Made by a program: the position numbers and the translations under genes
DNA from: Stichopus chloronotus
Lineage: Eukaryota; Echinodermata; Holothuroidea; Aspidochirotida; Stichopodidae
Direction: 5' to 3'
Assembly (NCBI GenBank): GCA_021234535.1
Contig: CM037842.1
Coordinates: 3,933,315 to 3,997,314 of the forward strand
DNA length: 64,000 nucleotides
The notes under the pieces: generated by a model
Database searches by the model: none
The model's input: the letters and a program-made list of their open reading frames with translations, nothing else
What the model was told of the DNA's origin: nothing
Part shown: positions 48,401-60,510 of the stretch, in pieces
Layout of the letters: every line of letters begins with the position of its first letter
How positions within the stretch are numbered: the stretch's first letter is position 1

Positions 48401-51400
48401 TTGCTTACGTCCACTGTACACTAATGATGTAATGAAGTGACGTTTTGTATCTTACATCAATTGAATTCAATAGGATGACCACTTTATTATATTTTACTTA
48501 CATCTTTGTCAAGCTGGTGCAGCCTCGAAAAAGTGATGGGGAAATATCCACAATGTGCGTATCTCTTAGAACTCTGATGAGGATAAAATATAGATTTACC
48601 TTCAACATGGTAGAAAACTTAATCCACGTAAGCAAATGGTGAGGTTACTTTGGAACATTCAGACAATGTAAAGTATTATTTGGAAACTATCTACAGTGGA
48701 CTATGAAATGATTCTTAGATCCAGTACCAGCAAAATGTCGTTCAAGTGGAACTTGTACATCTATGTGCGTTGAACAGAATCTGGAGACTAAGTTGTCTTC
48801 CATTTTCTACCTTCAGTGTGTCACTGGGTATTGTTGAGTTGTTGATCGTTTAGGCATTTCTCTGAGTTAATGTGACATATGTTCTTGTTCGACATATATA
48901 TTGAACCTAACAAGAAATGATTCTACGCTATGCTCGTATGTAATTACGGAAATAGTAAGTTCTGTTATTTTGGCCCATTAAGACGTTTTTGATCTAAATA
49001 GCGTATGTTGTTAAGAGCCGCATTGGGCACATTGGGGTTATGTTATGTTATCTGCTGTCTATATTAAAATACCGTTTCGTCAACTATGATCTCTTCATAT
49101 TTTGGATATGGTTCCTGACAACTCAAACCTGGTCTTATTGACGCACGGCAACCATTCAAAACCATCTTACTAGCCAACGTAAGAAAACCGAGCTTTACCC
49201 GTAACAGTAAAAAAAACTTTCTTTTTCGCAAACATAAGACAACCACCCTCATGTGCTAACAAAAGAACGCCAAACTTCCACTTCTTCTAGCATCTACCCA
49301 TCATGAAATTATTAGGTGAGAGGATGGTCTAGAAACAAATATATCTTTGATATGCTGAAGAGTAAGTTAATCTGACCATTGCAGTGAAACTTCCATTCAA
49401 TTCCCATGTGTGGTTCCCGAGATATGAACAGTTGAAGTTGCCACATTTGTTACCAACAGTTGACTTGAAGCAAGCAGGAGTGATGTCATCTCCCCACATT
49501 GATAAAGTATTTTATGTTTTTCCTTAAAATATACACCAAATTTAATATTTCAATATATAGTGATATCATAATGTGAATTTATGAGGGGTATGAGAGTTTT
49601 GTGACCTTCACGTAACCAGTATGTAGTCTGACCACCTGCTGATTTCAAGGTCAAAATAATAAACTTAAAAATGAAGAAAACAAAAGACTCTTTAGCAATG
49701 TGAAGAGATGATGTCACTCCTGTTTGCTTCAAGTTCCCAGTTGGCAGCAAAGGGGGTAACTCGAACTGATAAAATCGTGAGAACCATACATGGGAACTGA
49801 ATGGAAGTTTTACTATAAGGGTCACATTTACTTACTCTTAAACATATCAAAGCTAAATTTCTGGCTGGACTGTCCTTTTATCGTTTTAGTATCATTGCAA
49901 TTCTAGTTCACCGGAGCCAAATTTCCTTTTCCATATCTTTTTCATGTTTGCCACTCTAGCCAACCTAGCATGGTCTTACAGATAGATTTTGATAAAACAT
50001 TGTTCTTCAGTGGAATAACTATAGAACTACTTATATTTTTTTGGATTTTTTACAATATTTTATTGTACTTGTTCAATGAAACATCATTTTTTAAGCTCAA
50101 AACTGAACTTAATTAAAATGCTCTGCCTACACATAAATCAACGTACTTACAACCTTCGAAGGCTATTGCAAGCTGTGGAAATGGAATGCCGAGACAGATG
50201 TAACGGTACACGATTTAAAGATATACTTCTGTAAAAGCAAAAGAAATCCACTCAGTTTCAGATTTTATGAGAAGCATTTATAATGAAAATGATGAAGGCA
50301 ATGACAATGGTGGTATTGATTGAATGACAGCAGTATGGAGTAACAAGAGTAAACAATAGTAGTAATGCATTAAAATAGTCACAATGTCAAGACTGATTGC
50401 ACAGTGGCAATACCAATTTATATTACAGCTAATAATACCCAGTGGCAGCACCAGGATTTTAGAACATAGAGTGAGGAAATGGAGTACAAAAAAATAAATA
50501 AAAAAATAAAGTTGCTGGGAGCAAAACTTTTGAGCGAAAATTTTGAGCTAAGCAAGTGGTATCAAGGGGTTAGTCTGAGGCACCTTTTTGGGTCCAGAAG
50601 CAAAGCCCAGGTGGGGGTGCAGGGAGAGGTCACTGGATGCTCTGATCATTTAGCATATTTCTGGAGGAAAATTAAGTCTCAGGGATGGTATATTTTGTGG
50701 TAATTGAACCATTATACCCGCAGATTCTAAACGATTTCATTATTTCGGCTATTCCTCTCCTATAAGTTAACGAGATGTGAACTTAGACTTGATCTGGTCC
50801 ATGGACGAAGTTTCGGTGGCAATACACCGGATCTATGAGGTTTAAGCACATGTTTGAGTGAAAAATTAAGTCTGGGAATAGTATACTTCAAATATGAATA
50901 CTAATTACGACCCCAGGGGCAAAGTCTTTGGGGATCCAGGAGGCCCTGAGGTTTTAGTATATCTCAAGATGATAAAAATGAAAAAAAAAAGTCTCACGGA
51001 CTTCCTAGAACAGAAAGGTAAATACAATGTTATGGAGATGAACAGGGAATAGACATACACACGTGTGCATTTGTCAGGTCACGTCAGATGATGGGGTGGG
51101 GCAAGTGGGGGAGCATGCGCAGCTTGGTGCCGCCACTGATACTATTTCTCTCTCCCCCCCCCCTCTCTCTCTTTGTTTGTATAAATAACGTTAAATGTTA
51201 TTTTTGTGATCATTAGGATAAAAAACATGTGTAAGATACACATGTTTTGTTTGGTATATCCCTTTTCAGGAAGGGTAACCCTCTGTAATTAGATGAATTA
51301 CTCAACAAATAATTCAAGGAAGTCAGTCCGACTAAGCTTTGGTTCCATATTACACGGAAATGATTTCCGTCAAGAGACCTGTGAAATGAAAAAAAGGAAC

Positions 51401-54400
51401 TTCGTGGAACCGACGTGTACCATTACGCATCTAGTGAAGTTTATCTTAAATGGTGTACGTTAGTTAATGTATTTTATGAAAAAGAAATACATATCCAGTT
51501 TCAAATAAACGCTTAATTTAAATTTTGAGATGAAAGTGGCATAGTACGAAAGTTTTTTGTTTTAGAAGAACCAACATTCAGCTGCTGAAATATAAGCTCT
51601 GGTCACCTCAACCTTTGACAATGAAAAACAATATGTATTATCTATTTACAATGGACAATGAACACATTAAGTTTTGCAAAAGATTTCTGACAAATATCGA
51701 AACTTACAATGTTTCCAACTTGGAACAAGTTTTAAAGACCCCTTCAGGTATCACAGGAATCTTATTGCTCCCAAGAAATCTGTCATTAAAACAGTTGGTA
51801 GAACTTTAGAATAAGTACTTAGAATGAGTGTAATAAAAAAATAGCAATAAATACAGGCCGATAAAATAATAATTAAAAAAAAAACAGAATGAGATTGGTA
51901 ATAATGTAATAAAAAGACTAACGCATACTTCAAATTATCGCAGTTAACGAAGAAATTTTCAATATCCGTTAGATGATTTCCCTTGATATATCTGTTCATA
52001 ATTTGTAAGAAATTGCAAATTGTATTAAAAAATCGTAGTTCTTTTTTTTTTTTGAAATATACACATTACACTATGATACATTTTCAACAGGTTTATCTTT
52101 TGTTCACATTTTTGTCCTCTAACATTGGTTGATTTACTGTTAAGCGATAACACAACCCAGGTAATTAATGCAAGTTAGCACGGAAAAGTACGGAAGTACC
52201 AGATACAAAATAGGAAGTGGAACTTACAAGAAAGAAGTGGAACTCATAAATTCGCGCTTATTACCACGTTATTAGAGCAGGACTCATATAGCTATGTCAT
52301 ATAAGGAGACGTTTCTATGAATAACATGAATGTATGAACATATCATATAGATAGGAAAAGCGTTTGTAGTGAGGTTAACTAAACACATCAGCGTGGCTCT
52401 TACATATACGTGAGACTCTTGGGAAGATAGAATGACCGAGTTATGTTGTTATTGTCAAAAGACCTATTGAGAACAAAAAGAATATATCTGAAAATAACGT
52501 AAGACAATTGCAAAGAAGTAAAAAATCAATATAAAAAAAGCACGTACAAGCATGTGTAATTCGAAAATCCACATCTTTTTCATCATGTGCACAGTAAAAT
52601 ACCTTTAAACAGGGATGGGATTTTGGTCGTAAAAATATTGCGTCGGTAGGTGCAAACATGTTTAAGAAGCAGAATGTGGGGAGATTATCAAAGAGACACA
52701 CCAGACACGCAGAGTCTACCAGAAGATGTTTGGTCTTAAAATCAAGAGATGGTCGGAAACGGCACTTCTGTGGTGTCAGAAGCTGCACCGTACACAGCCT
52801 TGCAATAGGAATCTAGTGTCTACCAATTCCTAATTAAAGAATAAAACCGCAATGTATAGAAAAATTGTAATAATTTGATAGTTTTTATCTAGAATACACC
52901 CTACGTATTGAAAGGTGAAAGAAAAGTTGTTGTTACGGTAGGCGTAGACAAAATATTCTATGGTTACCTGCGTATACTTTCTGAGTCAGGGGGCTACCTT
53001 CAGTTGTCCTGGAGCGAACCGGGATAGTGTTGACCGAAAGCACTCCTCAGAACCACTGAAGTCCCTTTTCCGAATACATATTCTGTTTATTTAACGCCAC
53101 AACTCATGCACCCCTTTCAAATAAGTGTGACTGATATGCGTTTTCAAGTAAGTTTACTTTGGAGGTCAAGCTTTGGTAGCCTTTTGTGAATGCCACCAAA
53201 TAGTAGCAACCTGTGATTATATCTCTCATTTTTTGCTCCTCTAAGGACCTCTAAGGACCCCTTGGCTTCACGAACCCCCAGGTGCATTTACCTCCAATTG
53301 AGAATCATGGACGTAAAGATGTTATGAAGCAATTGAATGAGACATAGCTTAAGTAGCCTAAGTTATCACAAACTCGCAGGCTACATGCAGCGAAAATCAG
53401 TTCATATTCATTCAATGTCTCAAAATGCATACAAGGGACCGGCCCTTGGCGTAGCATTGTCTATCGCACTGCTATAGAGCGTGCCGGTGTGAATTTTTTG
53501 TCCAGCAGAGTTAAAGCCTAGAACTTTGATACCAAACTGGCAAATTTCACCAAAAACACTTCACACATTTTCGAAAAATAATCTGAAGAATTACGAGGGC
53601 AACACTATAGTCTACAACAATAATATTCAATTAATCAATAGTATGTAATTGATGAAAAACTAAACCCTCTCCGTAATTCGGATTATATCATTTAATGAGA
53701 AACTTACTTACTGAACGTTCTGTTAAAGGAATTCTCCACTGCCAAGAAAATTTAATACATGAGATTTATTACCGGTATATCAGTTACACACAATGATGAG
53801 GACCGGAGAAGCGTCCTCAGTTGTTAAATGCTGCTTTGAAAGTTGGGGTTCTGTAAAAGCCTAAAAATAAGGTGGGGAGGTGATTACGATTGACAACTGA
53901 TGTTTTCTTTTCCTTCCACTGTCTTGGTCCTAGCAAGAGTTTGCTATAAGAAAGCCCTTCCGCCCATTCTTCTCAACTTATTAAATATCTAGTGGAGATA
54001 TTATATAATATCTTGACTTACTGAGACACATCTTTGTTCAAGAAACAAGATACGGTTGCTGTCATTGGTATGGAAAGAGGATTAGAATTCTTTCGCCTTA
54101 TACCTTATACCATCCACTAGATCAAGTGACGATAAGTGTGTTGTTGTCTAAGTTTAAATCTTTCCTTTATTTCGAGTTCCAAGTCAGTATCATTTCCAAA
54201 ACAACTTCATTAACATCAACTTATCTCTTAGATTATTAGCTCAATAAACATAGTGTTTTGAAACTCCACAGTGAATCAAAGATGTATATGTAACAAAAGT
54301 AGATCGTAACCCTGTTTTAACCTTCGCTGTCAGCTGTATACACAGCACTGTGCAAAAGAGATTCGAATGTACTCCGTCACAACCGAATGATTCAGAGCAC

Positions 54401-57337
54401 ATGCTGCGGTTGCTGTAAATGTTTACTAAATTAATTTATTTTCTGGATTTTATGAGACATGTTCTGGAAGTACCACCCACAAATTGTCTATGATAATGTT
54501 AACATATTTTCAAAAGACATAAGAAGCGTCGATGAAGAATTTCTTTAAAAAACACATCTTAAGTAACTAGTGCAATACATCATGATCACATCATTAAATA
54601 CACAGACAGCAGCACATCATACAGTCAAACTTTTTAACGTAGTTGCAACTGTAAAATTCCAATAAAAAATTGATACTTTCTACATTTAAGGAGAGAATTG
54701 AGGCAAACTCCCCAATTGTAGTTGAAATCAGTATAACTACCCTAAATATGGTATGGAAAATCGTGTAAAAACAGATGCACACTGACACATATTTCAATAG
54801 TGTAACTGCTCATCAGCCAAAGACTACATGCTTTACAGCACACTATCTTAGTAATACCCTACCCTCATAATCCGTATGTTGCCTTAGGATTATTTTTCGG
54901 GATAAAATTCATACTTACAGGATGAAAAGTTTGGTGAAAATGTTGAAAAAATCCGTTGGGACACAGAATATCTCGTTTCCGGCAAAGAGTCTGCAAACAA
55001 ATATTTTAAAGTGATTGCGTGTGTACTGAAAAACCAAAAAGATAAAATTTTGTTTGATCTTATCTTTTTCTTTATTTTTAAATGCACGCGCGAGGTTGTA
55101 CATGAACGGACTATGTCTTTCAATGAAGGAAAATGATAGTAACTACTTTGAAAAGCAACGGGATTGGCATAGATACAGTAAAAAAAAAAAAAACAGAAAA
55201 CATATTTGAAAATTAACGGTTCTTACCATAACCGCCTACATAATGAATATGCAACAGTACAGCTCTCACTAGTGTATCAAAAACATACTACTCAAGTCGT
55301 CGCTTCTTGGTAGGTATCAGGAATTGTAGTATTTGATGAAAGGAAACACTGTATTTACAAATAACCTACGAACTGAACACAACCTTGCCCGCGGCGTCGG
55401 TGATCCTGAGTTGTTAACTGAATATTCAATACTGGCATACTTCCCATTGGCTTGCTCAAAGAAGCACACCGTTGATTTGAATGAAAACTGTCAACCACTA
55501 CATTATCGTATTCCACACTTCTTGTCGTTTTGTTAGAAGAATTTGAAATCATATGACAAAGTTAACCAACTGGAACCTATTTATTTTCCCAGATTGTCTG
55601 AATGGTGTAATCAAAAGCCTTACCAAAATTGTGGAGATGAATTTTCAACGTTTTTACTTTTTGTCTACGAACGCAATCACTTTAAGGCCTGGTGGATGTA
55701 ACATACCTATTTCCTTTTTGTGTGAGAACGACTCCCATCTGTCTGTAATCTGAAGTTTCTCCTCCAGAACTTGACAAATTTATGCAGACAAAGTTCTTTG
55801 TTCCATGTTGTATGCACATAATAAGTACTTTAAAATGTGCAATTTAGTTTGATCTTTTCTCTTCTCACATTGCTTCGGCCAAACACTATTTTATCATAAC
55901 TTAAAAACGAGTAATAAAGTTAGATGATGTTGACCTGTTCAGTAGCCCTGAGCCTACCCATAACATGGACCCTAATAAATAACTGACAGAGTTCTATTCA
56001 TAACATGTTAATCAAAGAAACGCAGCTACAACACAATATCACATCAATTAATATCACAACAATGCACCCAGTCAAAATATGGCGATGAGTTGTAGTTGGG
56101 AATTGTTGGCTTTGTTTGACGAGGGAAGATATATTCGATGTTACTGTGACACTAAGAAATAAGTCATGAATTGATAATTCTTCTGATTCTCGGCACCTGT
56201 AGATATTCTTTCGCAGGTAAACCAATGAGAAAAGAATTTATACTAATGTGCCTCTCTCTCTCTTTATTATCCAAGGGCCAAATCAAATGCGACCCTTGTA
56301 TCACACATATTTGCAAAACAAAAATAAATAATGATGAAGAAGATTTTAATCGTGAATCATTAACAGCTTTTTTACTATATTTGAGTATACATACATGTTC
56401 GTTGCATTTGTAGGTAACGTTGAAGGTAAAGCTGTCCAACCCCTGTCACTGCAATTGACCTCCTTGTCTACACAACTACAGATGCCCATTGGTCCACAAG
56501 TATGGACTTCTGTCGAAAGCGAAATCAGTATATATTTTCGAAGTAGCAATTGAGATTTGCGGCAAAATGTAAATCATGTTCACCTTCATGTTTTCCAGTA
56601 CATTCACTGTGCACGAACACGCTGTGTATTGAGTCATAAGAATCATAAGGATATCGTTAGTTCTCGATTAAATTATATATGGGACAGATTGATGGTAATG
56701 TGAAAACAACATGCCTTGTGGTTTTAGAGTAAACTTTGATATTGAAGACCGAGGCTTGCAGTGAGTAAAATCATTTAACTCAACACTTTAAAAATACAAT
56801 GAAACTGAATGAAGGTAACCCTGAAAGTGTTCCAAGACTTTGCCTCCTAAAGTTGATCAGCCAGTCAGCCAGCCGGCCTGCCAGCAAATAAGCAATCAAA
56901 CAACTAAGCCGGCAAGTTAGTAAGAAAATATAGTAATAATATAGTGATGATACCGACAAATTTTCCCGCAATATGAAGAAACCACTGTGAATAAAGTATT
57001 TGTGGCTTACATGACATGATGACTCTAAATGGTCACCCTAAGCCAGTAGGAACTATTTCTTTGTTTGAGATTTCAAAGTTAAATACCAGAGAAACTTCGT
57101 CGACAGAAGAGGAAGGTCGTTTAGGGGTTCGGATAAACTGGAGCTAAATTGATGCAAATATTACATAGATAATCGCACCTACTGAGCAAAATTCTTCGAT
57201 TAATATACTGGAAAGAAAAGAAAAAGTTGTTATTCCTAGTAGTTACCTGACAACGGACATTCATATGTAACCGCTGAAGTGCCGAGGACTACTTGCAAAC
57301 AGCAAACGAAGATGACTTGAAACAAGGATAATGTCAT
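39359..57337 (-). CDS. Gene C: tandem paralogue of gene B, 21 exons, one frameshift
   Basis: Exons in transcript order: 57337-57247, 56509-56395, 54990-54919, 52463-52404, 51991-51923, 51779-51708, 51378-51307, 50228-50151, 48573-48502, 48224-48156, 47441-47370, 46847-46776, 45602-45450, 45210-45142, 44761-44687, 44483-44411, 42740-42687, 42466-42276, 41741-40198, 39940-39799 and 39462-39359. Every internal exon except 44411-44483 has the same length as in gene B. That exon is 73 nt instead of 72, so the total is 3319 nt and the frame breaks. Without it the protein would be about 1105 residues with the same order: signal peptide, LRR N-cap, 15 LRRs, C-cap-like, GCC2/GCC3, membrane domain and tail. 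It is either a recent pseudogene, an allele, or a sequence error. Confidence 0.75.
39799..39940 (-). CDS. Gene C exon: last transmembrane pair
   Basis: LWAIFCNMLIAAVPVPD and IVITILVVINISVIGIAAG are encoded between acceptor tttatag and donor gtaggt. It is collinear with gene B 15128-15269. Confidence 0.8.
40198..41741 (-). CDS. Gene C large exon: GCC2/GCC3 repeats, stalk and main membrane domain
   Basis: A 1544-nt exon with the same borders as gene B. CNTCNPGTFV, CEVCPTGT and ILGFCRPCPG mark the Cys repeats, and the membrane segments match B closely. Long stretches around CDEYSLDEHNVHNISLLRSD and around TLAVVFLTLHISFRP are identical. Three Cys positions differ from B: gains in DGYCRRD and NWSCPL, and a loss in GWMGTAC (41251-41253). 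Confidence 0.85.
42276..42466 (-). CDS. Gene C exon: Cys-rich linker into GCC2/GCC3 repeat
   Basis: It encodes TCMPPSAPLAMNVSRYAA, then CKSCLTGTFGGRD and CERCPKG. The length is 191 nt as in gene B. The donor is AAAAG|gtcaac, less canonical than that of B. Confidence 0.75.
42687..42740 (-). CDS. Gene C exon: LRR C-cap-like segment
   Basis: A 54-nt exon encoding NLSCESLTLPAIREQIKV (acceptor cgtttag, donor gtaagt), collinear with gene B 18921-18974. Confidence 0.7.
42796..43994. mobile_element. TIR element copy 2, inserted in gene C intron
   Basis: It begins CTCATCCCTATAC and its far end (ATAGGAAAGA) is a decayed form of the inverted terminus seen in copy 1. Interior blocks match copy 1 (for example CTCTCTCAGTTGCCAT near 42867, and the GGTCAAAG-rich part near 43126-43290). 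The matching gene B intron is only 208 bp, so insertion followed the gene duplication. Confidence 0.5.
44411..44483 (-). pseudogene. Gene C LRR exon 16 with +1 frameshift
   Basis: The homologous gene B exon starts with one base before TTT ATC CAA GAT. Here two bases (TA) precede CTT TTG CAA GAT after the acceptor tttcag. The upstream exon ends in phase 2, so translation would hit TAA at 44468-44470. The rest of the exon still encodes QDNPIHHLASQVLDEMV in the old frame, so the lesion looks recent. Confidence 0.6.
44687..45602 (-). CDS. Gene C LRR exons 13-15 (45450-45602, 45142-45210, 44687-44761)
   Basis: The double-repeat exon (DLGGNELKEIPPKLF and LLLCGNNLTTIPKGLF) is followed by YLHGNKIATIPEHM and YLFQNKLKALMGPL. 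Phases and lengths (153, 69 and 75 nt) match gene B. Confidence 0.8.
46776..47441 (-). CDS. Gene C LRR exons 11-12 (47370-47441, 46776-46847)
   Basis: The repeats are DISRNELVKVPENIF and GTSSMNMRKLPEKLL, each on a 72-nt phase-2 exon. Confidence 0.8.
48156..50228 (-). CDS. Gene C LRR exons 8-10 (50151-50228, 48502-48573, 48156-48224)
   Basis: The repeats are SISLNRVPLHLSRHSI, VLRDTHIVDISPSLF and DLKNCGITSLPNGIF, with phase-2 borders and the same lengths as gene B. The 1.6-kb intron at 48574-50150 has no recognised content. Confidence 0.8.
50440..51138. mobile_element. CAGTGGC-ended TIR element in gene C intron
   Basis: The left end is CAGTGGCAGCACCA (50440-50453). The right end TGGTGCCGCCACTG (51125-51138) is its inverted copy with one mismatch. 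Possible short flanking copies (ATAC) are offset by one base, so the target-site duplication is unsure. About 700 bp, non-coding. It makes up most of the 928-bp intron at 50229-51306. A CT/C-rich run follows at about 51148-51172. Confidence 0.5.
51307..51991 (-). CDS. Gene C LRR exons 5-7 (51923-51991, 51708-51779, 51307-51378)
   Basis: The repeats are YIKGNHLTDIENFF, FLGSNKIPVIPEGVF and SLDGNHFRVIWNQSL. The last exon uses the GTTGAG donor seen in gene B. The exon at 51923 uses GTTAGT. Confidence 0.8.
52404..54990 (-). CDS. Gene C LRR exons 3-4 (54919-54990, 52404-52463)
   Basis: Exon 3 gives LFAGNEIFCVPTDFF and exon 4 (60 nt) gives SFDNNNITRSFYLP. The 2.45-kb intron between them (52464-54918) holds no exon-like sequence. 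It is much longer than the 595-bp gene B intron. Confidence 0.75.
56395..56509 (-). CDS. Gene C exon 2: LRR N-terminal cap
   Basis: It encodes VHTCGPMGICSCVDKEVNCS and DRGWTALPSTLPTNATNM, 115 nt like gene B. The acceptor is tttcgacag and the donor gtatgt. Confidence 0.8.
57247..57337 (-). CDS. Gene C exon 1: start codon and signal peptide
   Basis: ATG at 57337 opens MTLSLFQVIFVCCLQVVLGT, then SAVTYECPLS. This is a signal peptide followed by the N-cap Cys. The donor is TCAG|gtaact at phase 1. One codon shorter than gene B. Confidence 0.75.
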
Positions 57338-57613
57338 TTGGAAATGAAGTTCTGGTATAATCTAATAACCTGTAGTGCTGAATATCTTCGAATGTTCAAA
57401 GAATACTAAACGAAATAGATAAAAGAAAAAACTGGGAGCAAAGGTTGGTGTTATTATCATCATCAAGGCAAATAGTTAGAGTATTTATAATTATACTAAT
57501 ATTGGCTATGCCGGGTGAAAAATAAATGTCATATTAGTTTGTTCAATTGTTGGATCCAGACCCATTCAAATAGTTCAAATACGTTAAATATGTTTAAAGT
57601 GTCAAAATCTTAC

Positions 57614-57690
57614 CCTCACAGAGGACATCAGCTTTGTACACCAGTCTCCAACCTTGTCATCTGCAAAGATCTCTTTACTCTGACACTTCT
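57614..57690 (-). other. Probable 5' untranslated exon of gene C
   Basis: The donor-proximal sequence CCTCTGTGAGG|gtaag matches that upstream of gene B (35222 onward). The upstream limit is unknown. Confidence 0.4.
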
Positions 57691-60070
57691 CTTTCGTTAA
57701 AAAAAACCTAATGAAAATCATTACTTTTTTAATAAACGAAAGTATTAAATAGCTCTCACGCAATTAGTTTTGCATTAATAGGTAAATCCTTTGAGTCACG
57801 CATAGGTTATTATAAAAATAATACTTTATGTACTTTATGTATGTTATTATACGCCATTGCATCAGACTTTGAAAGTCTTACCCTTAACCAACAGTAATAC
57901 GTGTCAAGTAGTACCTTGTATTTCTTGTTTATATTCTTGTATTGTCAGTTTTAAAATTCTTTTGCTTTCACCATTGCCTGTTACGTGTGACATGGTATTG
58001 TATTTTATCGATTTTATGTATAAATAATCACCTTTGACTCAGTAAACATATGTAGCCGTGTATTTCAGTGCAGTTCTTAACATTAACCAATAACTGAGTA
58101 TGTCTTGAGCTGAAACTAGAGAACGTTGCGTGTGAAAGGTTATTCCTAGAGTACGACAATAAACTTTCATAACACATTGGGCCACTTGGATTTACTAAAG
58201 CACAGATGTGGATACCTCTTAGTTTTTAAGAACTTCTTTTCCATGTCAATCGTATGTCTGAGTGGCAGAATACTCTTCAGAAAAAAAAAAAAGTAGTGTA
58301 ACCTTAGTTCCCTTAGCCCCAATCAAGACATGTATAATGTTGCTAGAGTACAATAAGGCTACGATAAAGAAGGGAGGGTTGATGTAAGGACGAAACTGTT
58401 ATTTCAAAGGTTTAATGGAAAGAGATTTAATGTAAAAAGTGAGCAGTTATAATTGGGAAAAGAAATTAAAATCATTGTTATCCGTGTGGCAATATCACAA
58501 GTTACTACGACCAATTTAAAAAAAAAAATGTTCTAAGTGTTCTCAGTGATCTTTACTTTTTATCAAACTAAAAAGGCTTATCAATTTTCAAGCTCACAGT
58601 TTGGGTGTCCGTATATGAAGTGGCACATCGTGTGTACCTATTCTGCGAAATTATCGATAATAACAATATTATGTATATTTTGTTGCCGATATATCAATAT
58701 TTTTTTTTTAATATTGCTTCTGCCTACTGTTGTTACTGATCTTGACTGTTTCTCAAATTAAAAGGCTCATTAATTTTGATATATCATGTTTGACGAGTCT
58801 TGTAGCTTTTTGGATGATCCTTAAGAATCTACGGAATATAAAAAATTAATAAAACTACAACTATTTAACCATGCGATTGGAATTGAATGTTGACCAAAAA
58901 CTAAGGCAGTAAGGTTAAATTTGTCATATCACCACTTCTTAGTGCAATCATCACGCGCAATTAGTTTAGCACAATAGTCACACGGCTCCTCTACTATGCA
59001 CTCTAAAGTCTATGGAATAGGGAGTATCAAACAATGTTTTTGTGGATATCATTGTCATTCAACTCAATTTTTGAAGCCACACATGTCATGGCGAAGTATC
59101 GAATGATAATGATTGATCGCTGTGAACCAGGAAAGAAAACAAAACCGTAAAGTTGTGAAAAGAACTTATATGTATAGTAATTAAAACTTTCCCTAATCGT
59201 TATTTTCATAATCGCATAATAAAATTTATCGTCGTTTTGTTGTTAATTTTGACACAATTTCAGTTTCGGAAAAGGCTTTTTTCAACCTGGTGTCAAAACA
59301 CAGTGACCTATGATTGAATGTGCATTCACCACAGTACCGGTAGTTACAAAAGACCATCATTCTTCACCAGGGATGTGTTAAGTGTAAGTATATCGCGTAT
59401 AATATATAGTAGGTAGGCTACTCAAAAAGATGTAATAGAATGTCTACAGATTACTCAGCCACAGACGGAGTGCAACAGTGAAGTTCACTGTATTTGCAAG
59501 TCAATAACAGTACAACAGTGAAGTTAACGATGGGAGAAAGATTATATTTTCAAATGGTGCAAATAATTCATTTGAATTTACTATCCTAACATTATTTACA
59601 TTATTAATATTATTTAAGGGGCCTACCTACTTCAGATCTGTCAAATTATTGGATTACTTTGATGTTGATTTTTCATTTGAATAAAGAAGTCACATAAATG
59701 AGCATACCGCAGGAAAGAAAATGTACACTATAATGCATCAAATAAAGAAAAGGAAATCTGAAGATCACACCACTATCCCTCTGTCCTTATCTACACTAGA
59801 AAATAATGGTTTGAAAACGTATAAGTAAGTCTAAAAAGTTACGAGAGATCCTATGTTGAATGTTTTAAAACATATAAGTCTTGAACTGTTTAGTATATGA
59901 TACTTTGATGCGACATTTGTTTTTCAGAATATAGTCAAGGTTGTTTCAACAGATGATTTAAGTGAATACCAATGTCCTTTTACTTAAGAAATGACCAGGA
60001 TGGTGTCATGTTCATAATGATCACGTTAGAAATGTCCCCTGGAGTTATGGTTATGTATATTCGATTCAAG
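57691..60070. other. 5' flank of gene C, partly duplicated upstream of gene B
   Basis: The stretch at 57900-59400 shares ordered blocks with 35560-36560, so the promoter region was probably included in the tandem duplication. No defined promoter element could be assigned. Confidence 0.45.
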
Positions 60071-60510
60071 TTCAGTGTACATATCGCATTGACTTAATTC
60101 CTGTCATTGTGGTGTTATTCGTCACTCTTACTAGAACCCTTTTTCAGACGCATTATTTAGCTCAAGGTTATACGTTGATCGTATCATTCGTCGTTTCTGG
60201 GTACCTAGAATTGCTTATAAAAGAACATTTTATTTAGTGATGCGTCGGTTGTCTTTAGTCCTTCCTACATATCGTCTGTTGAAGCGTTTTTCAGTTCAGT
60301 GTACATATCGCATTGACTTAATTCCTGTCATTGTGGTGTTATTCGTCACTCTTACTAGAACCTTTTTTCAGACGCATTATTTAGCTCAAGGTCATACATT
60401 GATCGTTTCATTCGTCGCTTTGGGATACCTTAAATTGCTTATAAATGAACATTTTAATTAGTGGTGTGTTGTTTTTAGTCCCTCCCGCATATCGGTTATT
60501 GAAGTGTTGT
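60071..60510. repeat. Tandem duplication, period 224 bp
   Basis: TTCAGTGTACATATCGCATTG at 60071 recurs at 60295. The following roughly 200 bp is nearly identical in both copies, running through the ATTATTTAGCTCAAGG block and on to the CATATCG block. The second copy decays near 60490-60510. Confidence 0.85.

Noticed and set aside
52441..52788. 115-codon frame on - strand overlapping gene C LRR exon 4
   Set aside because: Wrong frame relative to the LRR exon, with no domain. The exon is explained by the 60-nt LRR model.
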